From assembly GCA_902624635.1 (NCBI GenBank), contig CACNYD010000001.1:407772-471771 (forward strand): a stretch of 64,000 bases of DNA. The letters are read 5' to 3'. Shown here in pieces: positions 8,764 through 17,209 of this stretch (position 1 is the first letter of the stretch; each line of letters starts with the position of its first letter). The stretch comes from an uncultured Pelagibacteraceae bacterium (GTDB lineage: Bacteria > Pseudomonadota > Alphaproteobacteria > Pelagibacterales > Pelagibacteraceae). Both the position numbers and the translations under genes were made by a program. The notes under the pieces were generated by a model. It saw only the letters and a list, made by a program, of their open reading frames with translations, was not told the origin of the DNA and ran no database searches.

Positions 8764-9416
8764 AGAATTTAGATCAAAGAAATCAAATTATTGAGTATTC
8801 ATTAAAATTAAATTCTACAAACCTTTCACCTCTTAGATCAGGCAATATATCTTTGAGAGGAACGGAAGATGATGAAGAGGGATACTTGATTACTCCATCA
8901 GGAAAAAGATATGAAACGCTAAAACCTGAAGATATTGTTTTTATGGGTTTGAATGATGAAGAAGAAAAAAACGATTCAGTCAATAAACCTTCATCTGAAT
9001 GGAGATTTCATCGTGATATTTATATAAATAAAAAAGAGGCACACGCCATTGTTCATGCTCATTCTCCACACGCAACAGCTGTATCTTCACATGGAAAACC
9101 TATTCCACCATTCCACTATATGATTGCACTTGCAGGAGGAGATGACATTAAATGTGCTGAATACGCTACTTTTGGAACTGAAGAGTTATCTAACAATGTT
9201 ATCAAAGCCTTAAAAAATAGATCTGCATGTTTAATGTCTAATCACGGCCAGGTTGCTTTTGGTAAGGATTTAGAAAATGCATTTGAACTTGCACAAGAGA
9301 TAGAAAATATTTGTCATCAATACACTATTGCTCTAAAGTTAGGACAGCCTAAGATTCTTTCATATGAAGAGATGAAAAAAGTTTTAGATAAGACCAAGAA
9401 TTATAAAAAAGGGTAA
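8760..9416 (+). CDS. Class II aldolase/adducin family protein, probable methylthioribulose-1-phosphate aldolase
   Basis: A 218-residue zinc-dependent class II aldolase-fold enzyme. Probable metal and catalytic residues are Glu80 (SSEWRFH), His99 and His101 (IVHAHSPHA) and His162 (MSNHGQVAFG). The same fold covers MtnB (a dehydratase) and the Ald2-type aldolase of the MTA/DHAP shunt, which splits methylthioribulose-1-phosphate into DHAP and methylthioacetaldehyde. No mtnC or mtnD genes occur here, so I favour the aldolase role; sequence alone does not settle it. It overlaps mtnA by four bases and is one base from the speDE fusion. Fuculose-phosphate aldolase is a less likely alternative. Confidence 0.75.
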   Translation: MKNLDQRNQIIEYSLKLNSTNLSPLRSGNISLRGTEDDEEGYLITPSGKRYETLKPEDIVFMGLNDEEEKNDSVNKPSSEWRFHRDIYINKKEAHAIVHAHSPHATAVSSHGKPIPPFHYMIALAGGDDIKCAEYATFGTEELSNNVIKALKNRSACLMSNHGQVAFGKDLENAFELAQEIENICHQYTIALKLGQPKILSYEEMKKVLDKTKNYKKG

Positions 9417-9417
9417 G

Positions 9418-10458
9418 ATGATTAAAGTCGGGGAGCATATTACTTTAGATATTATAGGTACTACAAAAGAGTACGATCCCACAGTTTATGAAAGAGTTAT
9501 ACATAAAATAGCTAAAGTAGCTAATGTAACTATTTTAAATATTTCAAAATATAAATTTGAACCCCAGGGTTTTACTATTTTAGCTTTATTAGCTGAAAGT
9601 CATATCAGTTTTCATACATTTCCAGAAAATGGAATAATTAGTTTTGATTTTTTTACCTGCGGAAAAATAAGCCCATCAGTAGCAATTGATATTGTCAAAA
9701 AAGAATTTGAACATAAAAGAATTGTAAAAAAAGAATTTAACAGAGATACCAGATCTCTTTACCACGATATTTATAGTTCACCAGGATTACAAAAATCATA
9801 TGTTGTAAATGAAGTTCTAGAGGATTTTAAATCAAAAGTTGGTCAACACATTGAAATCTTAGAATTAGAACAATTTGGAAAGTCTTTATTTATAGATAGT
9901 GAAATACAAGTTGCTGCTTCAGATGAACATTTATATAGTTCAACTTTTGTTGGAGCAGGCTTAAAATTAAATAAAAAAAATGAAAGAGCTGCAATAATAG
10001 GAGGTGGTGACGGCGGTGTTGCTAGAGAGTGTATTTCAAAAAAATTTAATTTTATTGATTGGTATGAATTAGATCCAGAAGTTGTGGAAGTTTGTAACAA
10101 ACATCTTGGTGATATTGGAAAAAAATCTACAGAAAAAAACTCAGTAAAATGTGTATGGGGTGATGCTTTTGAAAGTATAAAGACAGTAAACGAAGATACA
10201 TATGATCATATTTTTGTTGATCTAAATGATGATCAGTTTTGTATAGATCTTGCTGCTAAAAATATGGATTCTTTAGTTAAAATACTTAAACCAAAAGGAG
10301 TTATTACCGCACAAGTAGGAAGTCAGGATAAAAAACCTCTTCAAGTTGAAAATTGGTTGAATGTATTTAATCATCATTTTGGAAATACTAATTTATCAAG
10401 AGTTTACATACCTAGTTTTGATTGTTCTTGGAATTTTTCTTCTTCAATAAATCATTAA
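9418..10458 (+). CDS. speDE: Bifunctional S-adenosylmethionine decarboxylase/spermidine synthase fusion
   Basis: A 346-residue fusion of two polyamine enzymes. Residues 1-~115 are a prokaryotic-type AdoMet decarboxylase: LAESHISFHTFPE with the self-cleavage site Glu60/Ser61 (Ser becoming the pyruvoyl group), His66, and the catalytic Cys81 in FFTCGK. Residues ~120-340 are an aminopropyltransferase: SPGLQKSYV, ASDEHLYSS (169-173 as the DExxY substrate motif), IIGGGDGGVARE for decarboxylated AdoMet, and an acidic VDLNDDQ near 268. It would make spermidine directly from AdoMet and putrescine, releasing MTA. The gene starts one base after the aldolase stop. Both active sites look intact. Confidence 0.93.
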   Translation: MIKVGEHITLDIIGTTKEYDPTVYERVIHKIAKVANVTILNISKYKFEPQGFTILALLAESHISFHTFPENGIISFDFFTCGKISPSVAIDIVKKEFEHKRIVKKEFNRDTRSLYHDIYSSPGLQKSYVVNEVLEDFKSKVGQHIEILELEQFGKSLFIDSEIQVAASDEHLYSSTFVGAGLKLNKKNERAAIIGGGDGGVARECISKKFNFIDWYELDPEVVEVCNKHLGDIGKKSTEKNSVKCVWGDAFESIKTVNEDTYDHIFVDLNDDQFCIDLAAKNMDSLVKILKPKGVITAQVGSQDKKPLQVENWLNVFNHHFGNTNLSRVYIPSFDCSWNFSSSINH

Positions 10459-10519
10459 TTTTTTCTTTTTAATATCCACAATTTGTGAAATACTATTTTT
10501 TTTATTAAAGGAGATAACA

Positions 10520-11347
10520 ATGAATATATTCAAGAAAACTATTTTTTCAGTTTTACTTTCTCTATTGGTAATGGGAAATGTTAATGCTGATAAAATAAGA
10601 ATTGGAACAGAGGGTGCTTATCCTCCATGGAACTCAAAAAATGAGGCAGGTAAGTTAATCGGATTTGAAGTTGAATTAGCTTACACGCTATGCAGATACA
10701 TTGGGCAACAATGTGTGATAGTTGAACAAGACTGGGATGGAATGATACCAGCTTTAATCATGAGAAAGTTTGATGCAATAATGGCAGGTATGTCAATAAC
10801 TGCAGAAAGGCAAAAAGCTATAAGCTTTTCTCAAGGTTATGCAGATGAAGTTGCATCTTTAGCAGTCATGAAAGGATCTAGCTTGGAAGGTTTAGATACA
10901 CCTGCTGGGATAAATCTTACAAAACCAAATGCTGCAGCTAAAAAAGCTCTTAAAACACTTACAGCTGCATTAGCAGGTAAAACTGTTTGTGTACAAACTG
11001 CTACAATTCACCAAAACTTTTTAGACTCTGGTGACGTTGGAAAAGTAAATGTAAGAACTTACAAAACACAAGACGAAGTTAACTTAGATTTAGCATCGGG
11101 AAGATGCGATGCTGCATTAGCTGCTGCTGTTGCATTCAGCGATTATGCAGAAAAATCTGGTAAGCCAGTTGTTCTAACTGGACCAACTTTCTCTGGTGGT
11201 GCATTTGGAAACGGTGTTGGAGTAGGTATTAGAAAAGATGATACTGAACTTTTGAAAAAGTTTAACGCCGCTATCAATAAAGCGAGAAAAAACGGAGACA
11301 TTAGTAGAATTGCTACTAAGTGGTTTGGTTTCGACGCTTCTATGTAA
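10520..11347 (+). CDS. Periplasmic binding protein of a polar amino-acid ABC transporter (family 3)
   Basis: A 275-residue solute-binding protein. It has a signal peptide (hydrophobic core about 7-20, likely cleaved near VNA-D), then IRIGTEGAYPPWNSKNEAG, GFEVELAYTLC, and the DWDGMIPALIMRKFDAIMAGMSIT region that defines the lysine/arginine/ornithine and octopine/nopaline binding subgroup. An insertion around residues 125-150 is alanine/lysine-rich. A strong ribosome site AAAGGAGA lies 6 nt before the ATG, the best one in the area, fitting a highly made protein. Cationic amino acids would feed polyamine synthesis from the operon just upstream, which is an inference from context. Confidence 0.88.
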   Translation: MNIFKKTIFSVLLSLLVMGNVNADKIRIGTEGAYPPWNSKNEAGKLIGFEVELAYTLCRYIGQQCVIVEQDWDGMIPALIMRKFDAIMAGMSITAERQKAISFSQGYADEVASLAVMKGSSLEGLDTPAGINLTKPNAAAKKALKTLTAALAGKTVCVQTATIHQNFLDSGDVGKVNVRTYKTQDEVNLDLASGRCDAALAAAVAFSDYAEKSGKPVVLTGPTFSGGAFGNGVGVGIRKDDTELLKKFNAAINKARKNGDISRIATKWFGFDASM

Positions 11348-11360
11348 TTAAATTTTAGAT

Positions 11361-11387
11361 TTGGCGACTATAATGTATAGTCGCCAA
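11361..11387 (+). promoter_or_regulatory. Perfect stem-loop between binding-protein and permease genes
   Basis: An 11-bp perfect inverted repeat (TTGGCGACTAT / ATAGTCGCCAA) with a 5-nt loop, GC-richer than its surroundings. It ends 5 nt before the permease ATG at 11393, and no T-run follows, so it is not a standard intrinsic terminator. More likely it protects the 3' end of the binding-protein message or limits permease translation. Confidence 0.75.
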
Positions 11388-11392
11388 TCTGT

Positions 11393-12085
11393 ATGGAACT
11401 TCTAGCATTTGGAGATACTGGTTGGGGTGATGAATTATTTTATGCAACCCTGATGACCATAGCTGTTTCGATAACAGCAATGTTTATAGGTTTTCTTTTT
11501 GCTTTAATCTTTACTCCATTAAAATTATCAAAAAATAAGTTTTTAAATTTTATCGCAAATTCTTACACAACTATAATAAGAGGTGTTCCAGAATTATTAG
11601 TAATTTATCTTTTCTTTTTTGGTGGAACTGGCGCAGTAATGTATGTTGCATCAATATTTGGCTATAATGAATATATTGAAATAAATGCATTTATCACAGG
11701 TGCATTTGCAATTGGGATAATCTCTGGCGCTTATTCGACAGAAGTTTTTAGAGGAGCAATACAATCAATTGATAAAGGCCAGTTCGAAGCTGCCAATGTA
11801 TTAGGTCTCAATAAATTTGGAAAATTTTTTAGAATTATCTTACCTCAAACATTAAGATTAGCTATTCCAAATCTAAGTAACGTTTGGCAAATAACACTCA
11901 AAGATACTTCTTTAATCTCAGTTACTGGTTTAGTTGAAATCATGAGACAATCTTATATTGCTGCTGGATCAACAAGAGATCCATTATTCTTTTATTCATT
12001 TGCTGCAGTTTTGTATTTACTACTTACTTTTGCGAGCATGAAATTAATCAATAGATTAGAAGTCAAATATAGTAGGGGGTATTAA
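11393..12085 (+). CDS. ABC transporter permease, polar amino acid (HisQ/OccQ-like)
   Basis: A 230-residue inner-membrane permease with about five hydrophobic helices. The EAA loop that docks to the ATPase is seen as QFEAANVLGLNKFGKFFRIILPQTLRLAIPNLSN split around residues 125-160, and the early TTIIRGVPELLVIYL motif is typical of HisQ-type subunits. It follows the binding protein after a stem-loop and overlaps the next permease by one base (TAATG). No clear ribosome site precedes the start, so expression probably depends on low-level read-through. The matching ATPase must be encoded elsewhere. Confidence 0.9.
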   Translation: MELLAFGDTGWGDELFYATLMTIAVSITAMFIGFLFALIFTPLKLSKNKFLNFIANSYTTIIRGVPELLVIYLFFFGGTGAVMYVASIFGYNEYIEINAFITGAFAIGIISGAYSTEVFRGAIQSIDKGQFEAANVLGLNKFGKFFRIILPQTLRLAIPNLSNVWQITLKDTSLISVTGLVEIMRQSYIAAGSTRDPLFFYSFAAVLYLLLTFASMKLINRLEVKYSRGY

Positions 12086-12759
12086 TGGATCTTGATTTAA
12101 TGATTAATAGTTTCCCAAAGCTACTTAGTGCTGCTGTAATTACTTTAAAACTTCTTTCGGTTTCCTTAATAATTGGACTATTCATAGGATTATTTTTCTC
12201 AATACTTAGATTAAATAAAAATCTATTTATCAATAGATTTGCTTATGGATATTCTTATATTTTTAGAGGCACACCTCTTTTAGTTCAAATTTTTATAATT
12301 TATTTTGGATTAGGCCAGATTGAATATTTAAGATCGACAGTTTTATGGGTAATTTTGAAAGAACCATATTGGTGTGCGATTATTGCTTTTGCTCTAAACA
12401 CGGGTGCTTACACTTCAGAGATATTAAGGTCAGCATTTCAAACAATCAAACCTGGAATAATAGAGGCAGGTAAAAGTTTAGGAATTTCTAATAAAGTAAT
12501 CTTTTATAAAATTCAAATTCCTATCGCTATCAGACAATCTTTACCAGCCTATGGAAACGAAATTATCCTAATGATGAAAGGAACTTCTTTAGCTAGCACA
12601 GTCACCATAATGGACCTAACAGGTGTTGCAAAATATATAATTTCAACAACTTTTAAACCAATTGAAGTATTTATAGTTGCTGGTGGAATTTATCTATTTA
12701 TGACTTTTATTATTCACAACGTAATTAAATTTTTAGAGAAAAAATATAGTTTTAATTAA
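12085..12759 (+). CDS. ABC transporter permease, polar amino acid (HisM/OccM-like)
   Basis: A 224-residue permease paired with the preceding gene. It has the RGTPLLVQIFIIYFGLG motif (about 60-76), ALNTGAYTSEILRSAFQ, and the EAA loop GIIEAGKSLGISNKVIFYKIQIP that contacts the ATPase. The HisM character is clear from NTGAYTSE. Start overlaps the previous stop; the stop overlaps that of the convergent M24 gene by 4 bp at 12756-12759. The operon ends here without a HisP-type ATPase. Confidence 0.9.
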   Translation: MDLDLMINSFPKLLSAAVITLKLLSVSLIIGLFIGLFFSILRLNKNLFINRFAYGYSYIFRGTPLLVQIFIIYFGLGQIEYLRSTVLWVILKEPYWCAIIAFALNTGAYTSEILRSAFQTIKPGIIEAGKSLGISNKVIFYKIQIPIAIRQSLPAYGNEIILMMKGTSLASTVTIMDLTGVAKYIISTTFKPIEVFIVAGGIYLFMTFIIHNVIKFLEKKYSFN

Positions 12760-13907
12760 AGTATTACTAAATCTAACTTTTGTTTACCAAGTCTTTCATT
12801 ACCATCTCCTGTAACTAAATAGGTTTCACCTAGGTTCATGGCTAATTGATTTTCAGAGTCCATTAATATCATATGCATAAAAAAAACGTTTCCAGGCTGA
12901 ATTACATAAGGATTGTTTGTATATAGCATTGGCCAATCCATCCAGTTTGGAGAAAAAGTATTTCCTAATGAGTAACCACAAGCGTTCATTCGAGCTTTTT
13001 TAAAACCAAGGTCGTCAAACGTTTTTGCATGAATATCAAAAACTTCTCCAACCTTATTTCCAGGTTTTAATTTATTTTCACAGTTTTTAAGAGCTTCAAC
13101 ACACGCTTCATGCATTTTATGATGTTTAGGATCCGCTTTACCAATAGGAATAGTTCTAAACATTGCAGAATGGTAATGTCTATAAGTACCAGCCCACTCA
13201 ATAGTTAATTGATCTTGTTTATTTAAAATTTGTTTTTCTGCTTGATAACGACAAAGCAGTGCATTTTTACCAGAACCAATTATAAATTCATTTGCTGGAT
13301 AATCTCCGCCACCTTCAAATATAACTCTGTTCATTTCTGCTAATATCTTAGATTCACTAATACCAGCTTTTGCATGTTTCCAAACTTCGTCTAAAGCTTT
13401 ATCCGCAAGCTCTGCGGCTTTTTTAACATAAACTATTTCTTCATTAGATTTTACTACTCGTAATTTTGATATTAGGTCTGATTTATCCTCAAGTGAACAA
13501 TAATTTTTTAAGGACTTGTTTAACCGAATAGCATTATATCCAGTTAAACCGTATGCCTCATATTCTACTCCTAATTTTTTCCCTTTAAGATTTAATTCAT
13601 CCAAAATAACCTTAAGGTTATTAGTTGGATTTGATCCATCTTTATCAACCCAAATTCTGATATCTTCTATGTTTGATGTATTTTGAGCCTGTCTTAAATC
13701 AGGAGTTCTTGTGAGCAGTATTATATTTCCACTTTTATCTAAAACTAATGTCTGAAAAAAAACATAACCAAATGTGTCGTAACCAGTCAACCAATACATA
13801 GACTCTTGTCTAAACATTAAAAGAGCATCAAGATTTTGCTCCTGCATAGAATTTAATACTTTAGTTTTTCTGTTAGAAAACTCTTCTTTTGAAAAATGCA
13901 AAGCCAT
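12756..13907 (-). CDS. M24 'pita-bread' family hydrolase, creatinase/ectoine-hydrolase-like (not a metallopeptidase)
   Basis: A 383-residue two-domain protein: creatinase N-terminal domain (~1-150) and pita-bread domain (~155-375). The five metal ligands of M24 aminopeptidases are mostly replaced: the two Asp positions read Glu237 and Ala248 (IEWAGTYRHYHSAMFRT), the His position is Tyr312 (GYSLG), the first Glu is His345 (FFMHM), and only Glu361 (GETYLVT) remains. This pattern fits metal-independent relatives such as creatinase and ectoine hydrolase, so the substrate is probably a small amidine or cyclic amide rather than a peptide. Last gene of a three-gene minus-strand run, 17 nt after the methyltransferase gene. 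Confidence 0.75.
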   Translation of the reverse strand: MALHFSKEEFSNRKTKVLNSMQEQNLDALLMFRQESMYWLTGYDTFGYVFFQTLVLDKSGNIILLTRTPDLRQAQNTSNIEDIRIWVDKDGSNPTNNLKVILDELNLKGKKLGVEYEAYGLTGYNAIRLNKSLKNYCSLEDKSDLISKLRVVKSNEEIVYVKKAAELADKALDEVWKHAKAGISESKILAEMNRVIFEGGGDYPANEFIIGSGKNALLCRYQAEKQILNKQDQLTIEWAGTYRHYHSAMFRTIPIGKADPKHHKMHEACVEALKNCENKLKPGNKVGEVFDIHAKTFDDLGFKKARMNACGYSLGNTFSPNWMDWPMLYTNNPYVIQPGNVFFMHMILMDSENQLAMNLGETYLVTGDGNERLGKQKLDLVIL

Positions 13908-13924
13908 TCTGTAATCTTAAAATA

Positions 13925-14761
13925 TTATTTTAATTTTATATAAGTGATAAAGTTATAATCCAAAAGTTCATCTGAATATTCAAGAATATCCTTGGGTGTC
14001 TCTTGCAATAAAGGTGATTTATACATCTCATTAATCTGATAATTACTTATTAGTGGTGGAAACTCATAATAAGTTTCAAACAAATCATTGAGATGACTTG
14101 TAGTTTCTTTATTATGTAAGGCATCTCTTATTCTTTGATTAATATTATTAAGGTCAATATTAGAGTTATATTTAGATAAAAATATTTTTTTAATTATAAT
14201 TTTAGTAAATTGATAATAAGTTTTAGTAAGACTTAAAAATCCTGGTTTGTGATTAAAATTGAAATTGTTAGAAATTTGTTTTAAAGTTTGAAAGTCTCCC
14301 TCGTTAGTTGGGTAATTATCTTCTAAGACAATATTTTTGATACCAAAAAAATTTGATTGTTTTATTCTTTCTACATGGTCTACGTGATCGTCAAAAAAAA
14401 CTAATGTATTATCTGGTAAATTCTTAAATTCATTGTATTTGAAGTCTAAGGATCTATATTCAGATTTTTTTGAAAAATACTCTCTTTTATTTAAGTCTAT
14501 ATCGATTGAAATTATTTTTGAATTTGGCAGAGTGTTTTCTATTAACCAAGTAGATTGACCCTTATATACTCCGCTCTCGATAACTAATTCAGGTTTTAAA
14601 TTTTTAAGTATTAAATAAAAATAAAACATGTGAGTAAATAACATCCCACCTTTATTATTTTTTATTGGTCTAGTCTTATAAAGAGAGGAAAAATCATTTA
14701 AAAAATTAAGTTTTTTATATAACCAATTCGGAACGTTTTTCTCAAGAATATTTGAATGCAT
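13925..14761 (-). CDS. Class I methyltransferase-fold protein (cephalosporin-hydroxylase/MT24-like)
   Basis: A 278-residue protein with a Rossmann-type core: ELVIESGVYKGQSTWLIE (about 55-72, AdoMet-binding glycine motif), IISIDIDL with the acidic residue after strand 2, and LVFFDDHVDH where a metal-binding Asp-Asp-His set appears. This resembles methyltransferases of the MT24/CmcI type that modify sugars or antibiotics. It lies just downstream of a DUF6165-like gene (5-nt gap) and near GT9 and GT4 genes, so a role in surface-sugar modification is plausible. The C-terminal 90 residues do not match anything I know. Confidence 0.6.
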   Translation of the reverse strand: MHSNILEKNVPNWLYKKLNFLNDFSSLYKTRPIKNNKGGMLFTHMFYFYLILKNLKPELVIESGVYKGQSTWLIENTLPNSKIISIDIDLNKREYFSKKSEYRSLDFKYNEFKNLPDNTLVFFDDHVDHVERIKQSNFFGIKNIVLEDNYPTNEGDFQTLKQISNNFNFNHKPGFLSLTKTYYQFTKIIIKKIFLSKYNSNIDLNNINQRIRDALHNKETTSHLNDLFETYYEFPPLISNYQINEMYKSPLLQETPKDILEYSDELLDYNFITYIKLK

Positions 14762-14766
14762 CTTTT

Positions 14767-15156
14767 TTAGTAATTTGTATATTCTTTTATTTCTTTAATA
14801 CTTGATCCTGTATGATTATTGATCTCCAATTTAATTTTTGCTCTATCATCATTTAAAAAATGAACATCTCTTGAAAGTTTTATAAATTTTTCCCCAAAAT
14901 CTTTATCTTTTTCACACTGTCTTTTATTATCTTCGATAATCCAAAGTTTACCATTTATTTCTTTCAAAGACTGAAAAAGATTATCAAGTTTATCATCAGA
15001 CTTAATATTTTTTTCTAATTGTTTTTTCAAAATAGTATGTTCATTATTAATAAACTTCAGTTTTTCAACATCTTTAATTTTTACTTGTTTGATTTCTAAA
15101 ATAGAAATTTTATCCAAAAGTTCGCCAATTGAGACTTCCACTATAATTTTATTCAT
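14767..15156 (-). CDS. DUF6165-like protein
   Basis: A 129-residue soluble protein that begins IIVEVSIGELLDKISILEIK, the pattern I associate with the DUF6165 family, and continues as an alpha-helical, charged chain (two predicted long helices). No signal peptide or membrane segment. The function is unknown; relatives tend to sit beside glycosyltransferase genes, as here, where a GT9 gene is divergent with a 32-bp gap. First gene of a run of three on the minus strand. Confidence 0.65.
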   Translation of the reverse strand: MNKIIVEVSIGELLDKISILEIKQVKIKDVEKLKFINNEHTILKKQLEKNIKSDDKLDNLFQSLKEINGKLWIIEDNKRQCEKDKDFGEKFIKLSRDVHFLNDDRAKIKLEINNHTGSSIKEIKEYTNY

Positions 15157-15188
15157 AAAATTTAATACTGTGTTATCTTGTTTTAAAT

Positions 15189-16130
15189 ATGTCTAATATT
15201 TTAATTATTAAACACGGATCATTAGGAGATATAGCTCAAGCAAGTGGTGCAATTCAAGACATATCTGAAAATCACAAAAATGATCGAATTTATTTGCTTA
15301 CAACAAAAGCTTATTTAGAAGTTTTTAAAAAAAATCCATTTATACATGAAGTAATTCTAGATAAAAGATTACCAAGATATAATCTCATATACTTATATTT
15401 CTTAATGAGGGAACTTAAGAAACGTAATTTTTCAAAAGTTTTTGATCTTCAAAATTCTTCTAGAACAAATTTTTATAAGAATATTCTTTTTCCAAAAGCA
15501 AAAAAAGAAATCTGGTCTAGTTCAATTACAACTATGCCTGAAGTGATAAATAAAAAAGAATTTGATAAACATTCAGTTTTAGACAGATTTAATCATCAAT
15601 TACAAACTTCAGGAATGAAAACATCTCACACATTAAATCCTGATTTTAGTTGGGCTTGTTCTGATGTTAGTAAAATTAAAAATAACTTTAAATTAAATAA
15701 ATTTATTTTGTTATTTCCTTTTTGCTCGCCACATCTAAGTATCAAAAAATGGCCTTATTATAATGATTTAATAAAATTTATTTCAGAAAAATTTGATAAT
15801 GAATATAAAATTGTTACAGCTCCAGGACCCACAGAAATAAATGATGCTAAGCAAATTAATGCCGAAGCTCTAATGGACAATGGTAAAGCCCTTAATATTT
15901 CTCAATTAACCTCTTTAATTAAAGACAGTTCGTTTGTTATTGCAAATGATACTGGACCAGCACATATTGCAGCTCATGTGGGAGCTAAAGGTTTAACTTT
16001 ATTTGGAAAACACACAACTGCTTACAAAGTTAGTATTGAAAGAGAAAATTTTAAAGCAATTGAAGTAACAGATTTAAATAATTTAAGTGCAGAAAAAGTT
16101 TTTGAAAGATTAGTTAATTCTTTAAATTAA
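15189..16130 (+). CDS. Glycosyltransferase family 9, heptosyltransferase-like
   Basis: A 313-residue GT-B enzyme. Signatures of ADP-heptose:LPS heptosyltransferases are ILIIKHGSLGDIAQASGA (3-20) and the C-terminal FVIANDTGPAHIAAHVGAKGLTLFGKH (~245-271), with the GPAHIAA donor site. The middle is rich in lysine and asparagine as expected at this GC. It probably adds a sugar to the LPS core or a related glycan. Convergent with the GT4 gene, their stop codons overlapping by 4 bp (16127-16130). Confidence 0.88.
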   Translation: MSNILIIKHGSLGDIAQASGAIQDISENHKNDRIYLLTTKAYLEVFKKNPFIHEVILDKRLPRYNLIYLYFLMRELKKRNFSKVFDLQNSSRTNFYKNILFPKAKKEIWSSSITTMPEVINKKEFDKHSVLDRFNHQLQTSGMKTSHTLNPDFSWACSDVSKIKNNFKLNKFILLFPFCSPHLSIKKWPYYNDLIKFISEKFDNEYKIVTAPGPTEINDAKQINAEALMDNGKALNISQLTSLIKDSSFVIANDTGPAHIAAHVGAKGLTLFGKHTTAYKVSIERENFKAIEVTDLNNLSAEKVFERLVNSLN

Positions 16131-17209
16131 TTAAGAATTTTTTTGTACTCTTCTAAAGTTTTATACCATTGAAACTTTGAAACATGCTCTTTGGCATTTT
16201 TTCCAAGTTCAATATATTTTTTATTTTCAATCATTGAATTTAATGATGAATAAATATCATCAAGATTGTTCCCATCACAAATTAACCCAGTTTTATCGTG
16301 ATCAATGGCATCTGATGCACCACCATCTTTCCCCCCTAGTGAGGGAATTCCATATTGTGCAGCCTCTATATAGGCTATTCCAAAACCTTCAACAGAAGTT
16401 TTATGTATTATAGATGGCATGACAAAGATATTTGATTTAGCCACTAGTGCATTTTTTAAATCATTGCTTATATCTTTAAAAAACATTACTTGTGAGGTTA
16501 GATCTAATTCTTCAACTAATTTTTTTATATTTTCCTCCTCATCACCATAACCAATACAAATATAAACAATATCAGGGTATAATTGTTTTAAATTTCTTAG
16601 TGCCATAATTACCTTTTCATGATTTTTTCTTTTATCAAATCTAGAAACAGTAATTAGTCTTGGTGTTTTTACTTTTAATAAACTTTCAACTTTCTCCAAA
16701 GATTTTTTATTTAATTCTTGAACTGGGTCAGCTCCAGGATTAATAACAATAACCTTATCTTGTTTAACACCATTATTTATTGCTAAATTCTTTGTATACT
16801 CAGAATTTGCAATTACTTTTTCCACATTATTAAGAACTTTTATAACTCTTTTATTTAATGAGCTTCCTTGTGGATGGTTGATCTCCTTACCATGAATTAA
16901 ACAATATTTTTTTTTATCAGTTTTAATTAATTCTAAACTTTTCCAGTGATCAGCGATGACGCCTTCAACTTTATTTTCTTTTAAAAACTCATTAATTAAT
17001 TGAGCTTTTCTTATTTTCCTAAGAAATTTTATTCCACCAACTCTATCAATTGAAAAACTTGCTTGTTCATCAAAATCTTTATGATTTTGATAATAATCTG
17101 CAAAAACTTTAATCATGAAATTTTTTGACATTTCACGAGATAAACCCCACATCAAACTTTGCATTCCACCTAATTCAGGTGGAAATGCTCTTGTTACAAT
17201 AAGATACAT
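16127..17209 (-). CDS. Glycosyltransferase family 4 (GT-B)
   Basis: A 360-residue retaining GT-B transferase. It starts YLIVTRAFPPELGGMQSL, the glycine-rich acceptor-side loop, and has the donor-side VSRFDKRKNHEKVIMAL, CIGYGDEEENIKKL and the E-x7-E motif SVEGFGIAYIEAAQYGIPSLG, where the two glutamates bind the donor nucleotide sugar. These are family 4 hallmarks. The sugar is unknown. It shares one base with the following gene's end (17209), so it is coupled to the upstream thioredoxin-fold gene on the minus strand. Confidence 0.9.
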   Translation of the reverse strand: MYLIVTRAFPPELGGMQSLMWGLSREMSKNFMIKVFADYYQNHKDFDEQASFSIDRVGGIKFLRKIRKAQLINEFLKENKVEGVIADHWKSLELIKTDKKKYCLIHGKEINHPQGSSLNKRVIKVLNNVEKVIANSEYTKNLAINNGVKQDKVIVINPGADPVQELNKKSLEKVESLLKVKTPRLITVSRFDKRKNHEKVIMALRNLKQLYPDIVYICIGYGDEEENIKKLVEELDLTSQVMFFKDISNDLKNALVAKSNIFVMPSIIHKTSVEGFGIAYIEAAQYGIPSLGGKDGGASDAIDHDKTGLICDGNNLDDIYSSLNSMIENKKYIELGKNAKEHVSKFQWYKTLEEYKKILN

